Of a stretch of DNA of 36,695 bases, positions 6,824-15,441 are shown one piece after another. Within the stretch, counting starts at the first letter, position 1. Every line of letters begins with the position of its first letter. Source of the DNA: a virus; the IMG/VR virus record IMGVR_UViG_3300025011_000108, positions 1-36,695 of that record; one strand, 5' to 3'. A program made the position numbers and the translations under genes. The notes under the pieces are model-generated. The model ran no database searches. It was not told the origin of the DNA and saw only the letters and a list, made by a program, of their open reading frames with translations.

Positions 6824-6920
6824 CTCCTATAATCAACCTGATGTAATCATCCCCAGTCATTGTCCTGGGAGCACATGAACAGAACAAAAATATTGCGAAA
6901 CCAATAAAACAGAACTTCAT
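6651..6920 (-). CDS. Possible small lipoprotein overlapping the holin-like gene
   Basis: An 89-residue ORF that starts nine bases after the stop of the zinc-ribbon gene and begins with a signal peptide (MKFCFIGFAIFLFCSCAP) with a lipobox-like cysteine at C16. Its first 32 codons fill the only gap before the holin-like gene; the remainder runs in a different frame through that gene. A small outer-membrane lipoprotein overlapping another lysis gene would recall Rz1-type o-spanins, but the overlapped C-terminal part is Cys-rich and may be fortuitous. The unique N-terminus and tight packing favour a real gene; the true extent is uncertain. Confidence 0.45.
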   Translation of the reverse strand: MKFCFIGFAIFLFCSCAPRTMTGDDYIRLIIGDEAYYEMDLTDKKCRAIQGSIGSGAAGFGPSRLEECCHYCEPNCSYSNRNCSWIGGD

Positions 6921-6929
6921 TTCTGCTTC

Positions 6930-7118
6930 TTACTCTTCTTTTGGAATAACTGTTTTATCAGTTTTATCAATTTCTTCAGATCCACTTTTATCCCAATCAT
7001 TTTGTCTTTTGGCGGAGGTGGATAATCGTTCATGAGTTTCCTCATTTGGATAATTACAGACTGGGCATTTGGACCTGTCAATATGTAAATGCTGACAGGT
7101 CTTGCAAATATATGACAT
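6930..7118 (-). CDS. Small zinc-ribbon protein
   Basis: 62 residues. The N-terminus has two CxxC-type pairs, CKTC at 5-8 and CPVC at 18-21, with histidines between them (HLHIDRSK), a rubredoxin-like zinc knuckle. The remaining 40 residues are charged and probably disordered. Its function is unknown; it may bind nucleic acid or protein. TAATG overlap with the preceding lipoprotein gene supports the start. Confidence 0.62.
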   Translation of the reverse strand: MSYICKTCQHLHIDRSKCPVCNYPNEETHERLSTSAKRQNDWDKSGSEEIDKTDKTVIPKEE

Positions 7119-7744
7119 TAGTTATCAGTTACCACAACAGGAGCATCAACGATATCTACGCCTGGAACTACAGGATCGGTTGCTGGAGCAGTAGCATCAA
7201 AACTCCCACTTGTAGTTGCCGTACCTTCCTCACCGGTATTGGTTACGTCAGTGTTTGTTTCGGAATTAGTGCGGGAATTGGTGACCGTAGAATCACCACC
7301 TCCGGTATCAACATTCGAGGTACTGCCAGCATTCTTCCCGATAGAGTCGACAATTTCAGTAGCAGCCCAAGCACCAGCAACCCATTTGACAGCATTAAGT
7401 ACACCACCTCCGAGTACTTGAACACTCCGGTTGCGATTGTTACTGTCAGCAATCAACACATCGTTGATATTCGTACCACCACCACAGGGGTCAATCTGTT
7501 TTCCAGTCAGCGCCCCAACTAACTGCGCTGTAGCCTTCTGTTGCTCGATCATGACAATGGCCATATCGCCCAGCTTCGAATAATCAGGGCCATTCATTGC
7601 CAATGCTTGATAGCAAGCTGTTCGAGAATTTTCTTTGTTCATTTCTACCTGAAGAAGTCCATCATCAGGAGCAAACTTATGCATTCCGCAACCTGTTAAT
7701 AAAACAACAATAGAAAGTAATAATACTGCCACAATTCTTTTCAT
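7118..7744 (-). CDS. Predicted lipoprotein with disordered Ser/Thr-rich tail
   Basis: 208 residues. MKRIVAVLLLSIVVLLTGC is a typical type II signal peptide with lipobox LTGC (C19 becomes lipidated), so the mature protein would be anchored in the host envelope. Residues 40-130 look globular, with CGGGTNINDV and a Gly/Ala-rich hydrophobic segment near 110-130; the last 70 residues are Thr/Asn/Asp-rich and low complexity. Function unknown: possible superinfection-exclusion or lysis-related lipoprotein. ATG is preceded by AAGGAGGAA. Confidence 0.68.
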   Translation of the reverse strand: MKRIVAVLLLSIVVLLTGCGMHKFAPDDGLLQVEMNKENSRTACYQALAMNGPDYSKLGDMAIVMIEQQKATAQLVGALTGKQIDPCGGGTNINDVLIADSNNRNRSVQVLGGGVLNAVKWVAGAWAATEIVDSIGKNAGSTSNVDTGGGDSTVTNSRTNSETNTDVTNTGEEGTATTSGSFDATAPATDPVVPGVDIVDAPVVVTDN

Positions 7745-7756
7745 ACTGGTTCCTCC

Positions 7757-8278
7757 TTAAAAGTAATAAGTTATCCGAGATGGATGCCTACCATACGGTG
7801 AATGGGCAAATGTATTGGTTTTATCTTTAGAATTCTTTACAACAAAGCCGTTATGGGGGCCGCTGCTGATTCGGTTTGCCCTACCTAATTGAACTCGGTA
7901 TCCTTCTCGTGGTCGATCAGAAAACACAACGATAGCAGTACCCCCTCTAAACATAGGGAAAGTACGAAATGCTTGACGATTACCATTCCGCACTCCATAT
8001 GTCCCAGTGCTCTTTACGCCTGCTGCAAATTCACCAGCACCAGAATATGGAACTGGCTGAGCCTCTACCCAGTCAACTCCTTCGAGTTCCTCTGCATCAA
8101 TATCTCGTTCGATGGTTTTATCAGTATCATCTTTAGCAAATGGATCATACTTTGCGGTAGTATCTCCCGGACCTGTCTGCTTATTGTCATTGTCGCTTGA
8201 GCAACCAGAAGTCATTGCAACGATAATTAAAGCAATCAGGGCAACTGCCAATATTGTTAAAATAGAACTGGTTTTCAT
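7757..8278 (-). CDS. Predicted lipoprotein
   Basis: 173 residues with an N-terminal signal peptide and lipobox TSGC (C26), followed by an Asp/Thr-rich linker and a C-terminal globular domain (about 75-173) rich in Gly, Arg and aromatic residues (TYGVRNGNRQAFRTFPMFRGG, HNGFVVKNSK). I recognise no family. The mature protein should sit on the periplasmic face of a membrane. It starts nine bases after the previous stop with an AGGTGAG site. With the lipoproteins at 7118 and 6651 it makes a run of up to three envelope proteins between tail-tip genes and the lysis genes. Confidence 0.65.
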   Translation of the reverse strand: MKTSSILTILAVALIALIIVAMTSGCSSDNDNKQTGPGDTTAKYDPFAKDDTDKTIERDIDAEELEGVDWVEAQPVPYSGAGEFAAGVKSTGTYGVRNGNRQAFRTFPMFRGGTAIVVFSDRPREGYRVQLGRANRISSGPHNGFVVKNSKDKTNTFAHSPYGRHPSRITYYF

Positions 8279-8286
8279 TTGCTCAC

Positions 8287-8520
8287 CTACACCATAAATG
8301 TTTTTACTTCTTTTCCCTTTCCAATTGCTTTGATTATTATCTCATTTTGAATAATGACTCGATCACCAAAGTATCTCGGTATTGATCCCCTGGCTTGCAA
8401 AAGTCTTCCGGAATCATCAATCAATTGATAAAGATCGCCAGATATCCTTCTTTGAACAGTAGCAATGATGCTTACCTGTTGTTCTGGAGAAAACAATTTT
8501 ATGAGAGTTTCTTTTTTCAT
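8287..8520 (-). CDS. Small tail-region protein, unknown
   Basis: 77 residues, predicted all-beta with an OB- or SH3-like look (VSIIATVQRRISGDLYQLIDD, DRVIIQNEIIIKAIGKG). No family recognised. The ATG overlaps the preceding stop (ATGA) and it is the last gene of the tail-tip group before the lipoproteins, so it may be a minor virion component. Confidence 0.6.
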   Translation of the reverse strand: MKKETLIKLFSPEQQVSIIATVQRRISGDLYQLIDDSGRLLQARGSIPRYFGDRVIIQNEIIIKAIGKGKEVKTFMV

Positions 8521-8831
8521 CTCATTTCCCGTTCGATTGCTATTGAAGTGGTGGCCGAAAACTGCCTGCCATTTTCAGAGATATCAATCGTTATGGCATA
8601 TAATTTCAATTTCCCTCGATACTGGCCAGACTCTTCAGTTATATTCATCAGTTTTCCAACCGGCATATAAGGAAGCAAAGTGCAATTCCCGCGCTCTACA
8701 CTGCGATTACTGCAATGATAATCTATTTCCCTTGTACCCCTAGCTATGCCTGCCTGATCCGTCGTTAGAAGCGATTCTACGATGTCTGGGCCTTGATTAT
8801 TGCCTGGGGGTCTGGCAACTTGAATTCTCAT
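8517..8831 (-). CDS. Hypothetical tail-tip region protein
   Basis: 104 residues, no recognised family. The N-terminal 35 residues are polar; a CSNRSVERGNC pair could form a disulfide; the C-terminal half is beta-rich (YRGKLKLYAITIDIS, QFSATTSIAIEREM). Overlaps with both neighbours (ATGA-type) place it in the tail-tip operon segment. A structural role is an inference from position. Confidence 0.62.
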   Translation of the reverse strand: MRIQVARPPGNNQGPDIVESLLTTDQAGIARGTREIDYHCSNRSVERGNCTLLPYMPVGKLMNITEESGQYRGKLKLYAITIDISENGRQFSATTSIAIEREMR

Positions 8832-9376
8832 TTGGCCTCAATGGTAAAAACTATGGCTATTGGATATTGTGCTTCCTCCAATTCGATATCCCGACTGTCC
8901 GCTACCTTCTGAAAGTCAGCAGTCGAAAGAGAGGGGGGATTGAATTGATAAAGAGTACAAAGAAACGAATATGTAATATCGCCAATGCAAGGAGAATTCG
9001 AAGCCTTCAGTCCACCTTCTGTTTTAGCCAATGATGCTTCATTCCCGTACCAGATTGCACTTGGTGAACCATCTATTTCATAATTTACACCAACCGGAGT
9101 ATCGTTATTGACGAACAATATCTCGTCTGTTTTTGATCTCGATACCTGACCCTGATCTACTACTTGGCCAGCGGTAGTCTTGATTGCAGTAACTTGCAAC
9201 TTGGAGTGATTGTAATGAGTCCGAAACCAAATAAAATCATCTTTAAAGAATTCAGTTTTTACTTCACCTTGATCATCAACATTCATTATCTCATCCAACT
9301 CAATAATAAATTGACGATCTGACTCGGCTACAGATTCACCAAAATCTACAACTATTGTTGGTCCACCAGAATTCAT
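8828..9376 (-). CDS. Hypothetical minor tail protein
   Basis: 182 residues, predicted mainly beta (TIVVDFGESV, DRQFIIELDEIMNV, FIWFRTHYN). No catalytic motif. It follows the large LamG-containing tail protein with an ATGA overlap and is probably a tail-tip component or adaptor. The assignment rests on location and composition only. Confidence 0.62.
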   Translation of the reverse strand: MNSGGPTIVVDFGESVAESDRQFIIELDEIMNVDDQGEVKTEFFKDDFIWFRTHYNHSKLQVTAIKTTAGQVVDQGQVSRSKTDEILFVNNDTPVGVNYEIDGSPSAIWYGNEASLAKTEGGLKASNSPCIGDITYSFLCTLYQFNPPSLSTADFQKVADSRDIELEEAQYPIAIVFTIEAK

Positions 9377-11643
9377 ATCGCTATTGCCTCCGGGAAAAAC
9401 TGAACTTTCTCTATCTCTGCATCACGAACTCTGAACTTCCAGTATTTCGTATTGTAAATTACTTCGACCAATGAGTTCTGGCTCAGTTCGGTAGATACTG
9501 TTTTGTCTTCATTTATGGTTATTAAACCAAGTTCAGTTTCTTTATAATCGTGAGAAATCTTGTTGTAAAAAGGTTTCTGGGTCATTCCTTCCCCGGCAAT
9601 TATTTCCACTATTTCTGTTCTTTCTTCTGTGATAATTCCTTCGGCAACTATTGATACCCAAACTCCGCCAGAAGTATGAAGAATAACTTGCTCCAATGGA
9701 TTCCAAGGAACTTGATAAACATAAATATCTTTGGTATTCTCATCAATATCTACTTGTTCAAGTGTCAAACCACTTTCATCAATTACTTTATCTGAAATCA
9801 AAAATCTATTATATCCTTCCCGAATATCAGAAGTCGAGTCGACAGAAAAGAAATTATCCATATCAGTCAAATAAAAATCTGGCGTTGCAGTTTCCCATTC
9901 TGTTGTTGATATGGGATACTCGGGAAGACAGATTAATTCACCAGCCGGAGAAGATTGAAGTATTCCACCAACAGCATTTACAATCCTTCTGATTATGGAT
10001 AATGGCGATTCATTATTAGCTGTTAAAACTCCTGTTGGAATATACCAATCAATCAATTGCCAAATTACTGTAATTGATTTAATGGCAGCAAGACCAGCAA
10101 CAATTACAGAAGCCAATGCGCCAGTAAACTCTTGATCTATTGGAGTAGCATATGGGCTATCAAGGAGAATAGTTTTTGAAGCAAGAGGAATGTAATATTC
10201 GACTCTTCCCCATTCAGGTCTTGATTGCCTTGGTCCCTCAACGAGTAAATGATATTCTGTTGAATCTATCGGGATAATAATTTCAGTTTCAATATGTTTA
10301 CAAAGGAGAAAATCATTTTGATCCGCAAGGTGTATTTCTCCTTTTATTGCATACTCGCCTTCATCGATTTCAATATTTATATGATGAGGCTTTAGCGATT
10401 CACCATTGTTCGTAGTTACATAAAATAAAGGTTCTTGTGCTTCTTCAGCATCTGGTCCGGCAATATAAATTTGTTCAAGCTTTTGTCGAAGCAAAGTATA
10501 TTCAGAAAGATCGTAATTATACGACATTAAAGCACGCAAATCTCCTTCTGAAATGGAATACCTCATTTCCATAATTGCTAGCAAGTCACCAGGCAAATTC
10601 CAGTTCTCAACCAAACTTTGGCGTAACTGTAAGGCATTCCCATATGGTTGAATGAGTAGTCGCCGCAGCAGGTCGGCTGAGCCGTAATACTGTTCAAGAT
10701 ATTGCCGTACCACCGGCATGTCGCCGTAATGTTGGGTCAGGACGACAAGCAGTTGCAGGCCGTAAAGTTGCTCAAATTTAGTAAGTAGTATTGTTGCTAA
10801 ACTATATGGTTGTTTAAGTAATGCTTGAATTGTATTACCAACTAAAGAGTATTCCTGGACGAGGACAGCAAGCAGAGATACTATTGATGCCCCGCTTTCG
10901 GGTGCCGCTGATTTGTATGGGTGGTCGGCCTGTAATCTGGATACTGTACCCCATCTCCAGGCGAGATATCCCTCTGCCGACTGCAAATCTTCGGTGGAAA
11001 GCTCACCCTCAATTAATGCTGACTCACAAAACAGCCCGTTAAAAACCGTCGCTCCGTCAGGTCTTAAACCCAGCCTGATCTGTTGTGAGGCAGTTTCCCA
11101 GCCGGTATTTACAGTAGTTGAGGTAGTAACAACACCATCTGCCATCTCAACTACTGTATGCACCCCTGCTGCCGCACCATCTTTTTTCATCTGGATGGTG
11201 TGGACAAAGACACTGGTTGCATCTCGCAAAGATAGTGTCATCTCGACATATGTCGCATTAATATATAGCCGGTTGGTGCCAAGAGCATGATGTCTCTCCA
11301 ACGGTCGGCCATAATACGGCGAAGCCACTAATGTCAACGGTGGGGTTTGATACGTACCCGGAGTTCCTGTTTTCCAGACTGAGATCAACGTGAATTCGGT
11401 CTGGGCAACGGGTGTAGCTGGCGTATTGGATAGATAATGTGCGGAGTTGTCGAACAGTATGGCATCCAAACCGTTGACTGCTGCGCTGCTGACCGGCGGT
11501 TGCGCAGAGGTAGTGGCCTGGGTCAAATGGGTATCGTTGCCGGTTTTATCGGTGAGCTGGTTGACGCCGACGTCGACCGTCCTGGTCAGAGCATCATACC
11601 ACAGCCTTGTGGCTGGCAGATCGGCAAAGGTCCAGAGTGCCAT
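9373..11643 (-). CDS. Large tail-tip protein with N-terminal LamG/lectin-like domain and repeat region
   Basis: 756 residues. Residues 1-240 look like a concanavalin/LamG jelly roll (NGLDAILFDNSAHYLSN, EFTLISVWK, INATYVEMTLSL, LRLGLRPDG-type strands ending AEGYLAWRWG), a fold used to bind glycans. Residues about 255-400 form roughly ten degenerate 13-15-residue repeats with the pattern LxQxYGxxxxLRxxL. The C-terminal half is beta-rich (IETEIIIPIDSTEYHLLVEG, VEVIYNTKYWKFRVRD) like a tail hub or fiber-attachment protein. It lies downstream of the tape measure and probably contacts the host surface. The DNA encoding the N-terminal domain is clearly more G+C-rich than that for the C-terminal half, suggesting domain shuffling. 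TAATG overlap supports the start. Confidence 0.72.
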   Translation of the reverse strand: MALWTFADLPATRLWYDALTRTVDVGVNQLTDKTGNDTHLTQATTSAQPPVSSAAVNGLDAILFDNSAHYLSNTPATPVAQTEFTLISVWKTGTPGTYQTPPLTLVASPYYGRPLERHHALGTNRLYINATYVEMTLSLRDATSVFVHTIQMKKDGAAAGVHTVVEMADGVVTTSTTVNTGWETASQQIRLGLRPDGATVFNGLFCESALIEGELSTEDLQSAEGYLAWRWGTVSRLQADHPYKSAAPESGASIVSLLAVLVQEYSLVGNTIQALLKQPYSLATILLTKFEQLYGLQLLVVLTQHYGDMPVVRQYLEQYYGSADLLRRLLIQPYGNALQLRQSLVENWNLPGDLLAIMEMRYSISEGDLRALMSYNYDLSEYTLLRQKLEQIYIAGPDAEEAQEPLFYVTTNNGESLKPHHINIEIDEGEYAIKGEIHLADQNDFLLCKHIETEIIIPIDSTEYHLLVEGPRQSRPEWGRVEYYIPLASKTILLDSPYATPIDQEFTGALASVIVAGLAAIKSITVIWQLIDWYIPTGVLTANNESPLSIIRRIVNAVGGILQSSPAGELICLPEYPISTTEWETATPDFYLTDMDNFFSVDSTSDIREGYNRFLISDKVIDESGLTLEQVDIDENTKDIYVYQVPWNPLEQVILHTSGGVWVSIVAEGIITEERTEIVEIIAGEGMTQKPFYNKISHDYKETELGLITINEDKTVSTELSQNSLVEVIYNTKYWKFRVRDAEIEKVQFFPEAIAI

Positions 11644-11993
11644 TATTTACCACCTCGCAGGATATACTCGGTATGGCCGCAGTGCGTCGAATCCCATAGC
11701 TGGTCGGTGGCAGGACGGTTCTGGCACTGGATTGCGTGGGTAGCAGCGGTGGTGCGATCGTGCGCAGCCAGTGCCATAATTACCGCTGGCCTGCCACACA
11801 CCGAACAGACTGTAATATTGTCAGGGCGCCGTTTCATCCCAGCCGTAACGGTCGGCTCCGCTTGTTGAGCTGCAATATACTGTTGCAACATCTGGCGTAA
11901 CACAGCATTCTCAGTTATCCCGTCAGCATCTGCTTCGGCCAACAGTGCCAGGCAATTTTGCAGCATTCCTAGTGTAAATATTTTTAATCTCAT
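11643..11993 (-). CDS. Small protein with zinc-ribbon-like C-terminus
   Basis: 116 residues. The N-terminal half is helical (LQNCLALLAEADADGITENAVLRQML); the C-terminal half has CSVCG at about 63-67 and later C and HCGH residues, consistent with a zinc ribbon. The ATG at 11993 overlaps the preceding TGA (ATGA); an in-frame upstream start at 12011 is less likely. It lies between two large virion genes and could be a chaperone or minor structural protein. Confidence 0.6.
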   Translation of the reverse strand: MRLKIFTLGMLQNCLALLAEADADGITENAVLRQMLQQYIAAQQAEPTVTAGMKRRPDNITVCSVCGRPAVIMALAAHDRTTAATHAIQCQNRPATDQLWDSTHCGHTEYILRGGK

Positions 11994-13738
11994 GTGCAAC
12001 TCCACCAGCACTCAAAGCAGTCGCCTGGTGTAGTAATCCTGGCTGGCTTGCCCGATAATGCAGCATTGATCGATTTAGTTGGCATGGCTGCCATCTGCGC
12101 ATGGAGCGACTCGTTCTCCCAGGTCATATTCTGTCCGTTAATCATTACCCAGGACGCCCCCGTCCAGCGCATCGCATTTACCGTATAGTCTGTACGCGGA
12201 TGGACACCGACATAGAACCCATACCCAACCATGCACCCTTCATATGCCCCGTCCCATGAGATTCCGAGAAACGACCGGCAATCCCCCACGCTTTCAGCTC
12301 CACCCCAAAATTCAACACCGGAACAGATCCCATGTAATACTCCGACAGTTGCATCGACTGAACCATTTGCCACCGAGCATCCATCCGTCACCGTGATCGG
12401 GGCATAGCCGCAGGCCAGCGCGCTGGCATAAACCCGGATATATGGCACATCGGTGATGGCGTCTCGCAACGCGCGGCCGTCGAACGTAAAACCCTGGCCG
12501 CGAACTGACCAATTATAAGGAGGAACCCCACCGGTGACGAATACCCAGCCTTCTGTTTCTGGTGCCAAGACTTCAACAGAATTCTCAGAATCCCAGACAA
12601 TCGGCGTGGCGTCTTCGCAGCAGTTCTGTGGCCGAATTACCGTCTCTTCATATCGAGTCCCACACCCTGCTGGGGTAATTGGGCCAAGACCGATAAACTC
12701 AATTGGTCCAGACCATTCTAAAGTCATTCTGTTGATAATTTCATCTGATAACTTTTTCCCACCTTCGAGCCTAAAGCTTCGCACTCTACAGCCATCATGT
12801 TGACCATCAACGCAACATTTCTCACTAAAGAACCAAGGTTCAGTAACCGGAGATCCGAATGGAGGAAGCGGAAAATAATCAATACAACCATATTGCTGAA
12901 CAGGTTCTGGCGGGGGTTCTGGCTCGGGATCTTCGTCCGGTGGAACACCAGTAGAAGTTGAATATCCGCATACTTCTTCAAGTAAACCCTCGTCTACTTC
13001 AGGAGGATTTATCTCTGCTCGATAAACATGATAATGATAAAAAGCCAAAACATTTGCGCTCTGAGGTTCGCCAAGTTCAGATCCAACATAATTTGGAACA
13101 CCTGGAATTTCTACAGTTACAAGATCGTAAAGAGTTCCAAACTCAGCACGAAGAGATCCTGTTACCTCAACTCCCCAAAACAAAGTATTTCCTAATGCCT
13201 GTATTGGTGGTGGAGTAATCACGCCATTTTTGCCAATTACTTGCCCCAACCAAGATACTCTCAATCCGGTTTGAACTGGAAACGGTAGAACAATGGAGGA
13301 TTCATTTTTTACATTCTGATTAACACTTACTTGTTCTGAAGAAAGAACAGTTTTGATGATTTTGCCAACGCTCAATCTCAATGTATATGGAACATCAGGA
13401 TGGCTTCTGATGATCTTCAGATCGGTTTGATAGGTTCCGGATCTCAGCATTTCGCATGCTGACATATCAACTTCGGTCGTCTCAGCTATCTTATCAAGAA
13501 CCTCATCCATATCCTCAAAGGAATCCGGGGTAACAGGTTCTTCCGGAATAGCAGGTTCTTCATCCTGACTTTCTACACATAATATCGTATCAAAAAGAGC
13601 ATCAATAGTATCAGCAACAAAACCAACAGTTGCCCGCTCATCCTCAACTACCTGCTCAATAGTCAACCAATACTCATCTTCCGGAGTTAATTCGGAAAGT
13701 GGTAATTGATATCTGAGGATTAAATTTTTGTAACTCAT
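11990..13738 (-). CDS. Large cysteine-rich virion protein of the tail-tip group
   Basis: 582 residues. The N-terminus (NLILRYQLPLSELTPEDEYW) and a module near 160-215 (SWLGQVIGKNGVITPPPI, EVTGSLRAEFGTLYDLVTVEI) resemble parts of the two upstream proteins at 13735 and 14679, so the three look paralogous. A Pro/Glu-rich linker (EDPEPEPPPEP) leads to a Cys-rich region (EKCCVDGQHDGC, PQNCCEDAT) and a PKD/SprB-like Ig repeat (GGVPPYNWSVRGQG), then a final Cys-rich domain ending in WWSC. The many cysteines suggest disulfide-stabilised exposed parts of the virion. The start overlaps the preceding stop (ATGA). Confidence 0.7.
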   Translation of the reverse strand: MSYKNLILRYQLPLSELTPEDEYWLTIEQVVEDERATVGFVADTIDALFDTILCVESQDEEPAIPEEPVTPDSFEDMDEVLDKIAETTEVDMSACEMLRSGTYQTDLKIIRSHPDVPYTLRLSVGKIIKTVLSSEQVSVNQNVKNESSIVLPFPVQTGLRVSWLGQVIGKNGVITPPPIQALGNTLFWGVEVTGSLRAEFGTLYDLVTVEIPGVPNYVGSELGEPQSANVLAFYHYHVYRAEINPPEVDEGLLEEVCGYSTSTGVPPDEDPEPEPPPEPVQQYGCIDYFPLPPFGSPVTEPWFFSEKCCVDGQHDGCRVRSFRLEGGKKLSDEIINRMTLEWSGPIEFIGLGPITPAGCGTRYEETVIRPQNCCEDATPIVWDSENSVEVLAPETEGWVFVTGGVPPYNWSVRGQGFTFDGRALRDAITDVPYIRVYASALACGYAPITVTDGCSVANGSVDATVGVLHGICSGVEFWGGAESVGDCRSFLGISWDGAYEGCMVGYGFYVGVHPRTDYTVNAMRWTGASWVMINGQNMTWENESLHAQMAAMPTKSINAALSGKPARITTPGDCFECWWSCT

Positions 13739-14679
13739 GGAGTCAGATCCTGGCAGAAGTTGAAAGGATCTTTTCCATCTATAATTGCCACAATGGTATC
13801 TTCTTTACAGGTTGAATAATAAACTCGCCTAGTCGAAATTTCTTCACAAAGATGAACCAGAGTTTCATACATATTAGGGCAAAATTCCAAGATATCCTTT
13901 ACACATTGAGGAATTTCAATTTCCAATTCTTCTGTTTGAGTAGCACCATCCAAAGATAACCAATCGGCCGTAACTGTGCTCTCCAAGTTCTCTATTTTGT
14001 AACTATTCAGTTTAACAATTGGTGGAGGAGAAAATACGATTTTTCTATCTTGAATTTGCTGGATTATATTGTTTTTCAAATCCTCTTCTGTTATTTCTTC
14101 CTGAGTCATCGGCTTATTGAGGATAATTGTCAAAAGATAATATCCTCCAACAGCTTTTCCTTTAACTCGAAATGCTCCAAAGACTTCTGTAGAAAATTCC
14201 AATCTTTTATTTGTTATGGTAATGCTCGGAGCCGGGATACTATCTCCGTAAGAATTGAAAGTTGGAGTTTCCCATTCAACAGAAGCGTCTTCCATATAAT
14301 ATGGAAGATCCCAGGTATTTGAATTATTCACAAATCCGGAAAATTCTTTTGGTAAATTAACAATCTGAACCGGGCCAATAGTTCCCAATGAAGCGGCCAA
14401 ATTATAAAGCAAAGCCGGATCACTCGGCCAAGCATAAAAGCCCAAATAAACATAGATATCTGACCCGATAAACTCAACAGGGCAACCAATCGGTTTGTAA
14501 GTTCTGGCCGATACCCCCGTTACTGCTAAAGTCCACATCTTGTAAATGTCACGAATCGAGGCATAATAAGAAAGTTTTGACTCCAATTTCTGTTCAAGTT
14601 TCACCCAAGGTTCTTGTTCGCTATCAAGAAGCAAACTCGAATCCGGACTGATCCTTATCTGGAGATTTTTCTCACTCAT
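13735..14679 (-). CDS. Tail-tip structural protein, paralogue 2
   Basis: 314 residues. The N-terminus (NLQIRISPDSSLLLDSEQEPW, then VKLEQKLES) and a central module (WETPTFNSYGDSIPAPSITI ... EVFGAFRVKGKAVGGYYLLTI) match the layout of the proteins at 14679 and 11990. There is no enzyme motif. The family appears specific to this tail-tip region; it probably forms part of the tail tip or fiber base. I start at ATG 14679 (TGATG overlap with the upstream stop) rather than at the in-frame TTG at 14682. Confidence 0.68.
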   Translation of the reverse strand: MSEKNLQIRISPDSSLLLDSEQEPWVKLEQKLESKLSYYASIRDIYKMWTLAVTGVSARTYKPIGCPVEFIGSDIYVYLGFYAWPSDPALLYNLAASLGTIGPVQIVNLPKEFSGFVNNSNTWDLPYYMEDASVEWETPTFNSYGDSIPAPSITITNKRLEFSTEVFGAFRVKGKAVGGYYLLTIILNKPMTQEEITEEDLKNNIIQQIQDRKIVFSPPPIVKLNSYKIENLESTVTADWLSLDGATQTEELEIEIPQCVKDILEFCPNMYETLVHLCEEISTRRVYYSTCKEDTIVAIIDGKDPFNFCQDLTP

Positions 14680-15440
14680 CAAATTGCCTCAAGCCCGGTA
14701 CAATAATCAATATCGACATACTCGTCTTCTGGCGGGATATGATCTGGGGGCTGATCATCCGGAGTAATATCAAGCTCTGCGTTTCTATAATTACATTCTT
14801 CGGTCTCGGAACCTTCAGGAATATCCATTTCCATGTAAGTATTTCCACCATCCCAACAAGCATAAACAAAAGACTGAAGTTGATTCTCCTTGGCGTCCGG
14901 TCTAGGCTGAATATTTAAATCATAAGTATGTCGGCAGACCTTATATGTTATGATGAGAGTTCCATATACCTTTTCAGGAAGTGAAGCACCATCAGTTGTA
15001 ACTGTCGCTTCTGGATTTGGATTTACTATATCTCCCTCAGAAGTATAAACCGGCCCTATCCATCCAGACGAGACTATCTCCAATGCCGGGTATTTGAGTC
15101 CTAATTCTAATTCAAGATCGACCTGGATCTCTTCACTAAACTCTAAAATTTGAACGCGCCTTGACGATAATGTTCCCCAGGAACAGCCGATTATATAGTT
15201 GAGGTCTTCCCTCGATGGATATGCATATACATTCCCATCAATAATCGTATGAGGACAATTCGGTTCTGGTTCGTCTTCCTGGAAAAGAATCGAATTTATA
15301 GTTGCATACACTCCGAATTTCGTTACATATCCAAGGAGAGGTTCCCAAGGATCTTGCTCAAGCAAAACGAAGTCGTCATTGTTTCTATTTCGCCTTGGCT
15401 GAGCAATTGAAATTCGGAGTATATATTGGTTCGAAGCCAT
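14679..15440 (-). CDS. Tail-tip structural protein, paralogue 1
   Basis: 253 residues. It begins YILRISIAQPRRNRNNDDF and VLLEQDPWEPLL, like the next two genes, and contains the shared module SSGWIGPVYTSEGDIV ... VYGTLIITYKVCRHTYDLNI. The C-terminus is acidic and Pro-rich. No catalytic motif. It starts one base after the previous stop. As the shortest member of the paralogous trio it may represent the core unit; the others add C-terminal domains. Confidence 0.66.
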   Translation of the reverse strand: MASNQYILRISIAQPRRNRNNDDFVLLEQDPWEPLLGYVTKFGVYATINSILFQEDEPEPNCPHTIIDGNVYAYPSREDLNYIIGCSWGTLSSRRVQILEFSEEIQVDLELELGLKYPALEIVSSGWIGPVYTSEGDIVNPNPEATVTTDGASLPEKVYGTLIITYKVCRHTYDLNIQPRPDAKENQLQSFVYACWDGGNTYMEMDIPEGSETEECNYRNAELDITPDDQPPDHIPPEDEYVDIDYCTGLEAI

Positions 15441-15441
15441 T

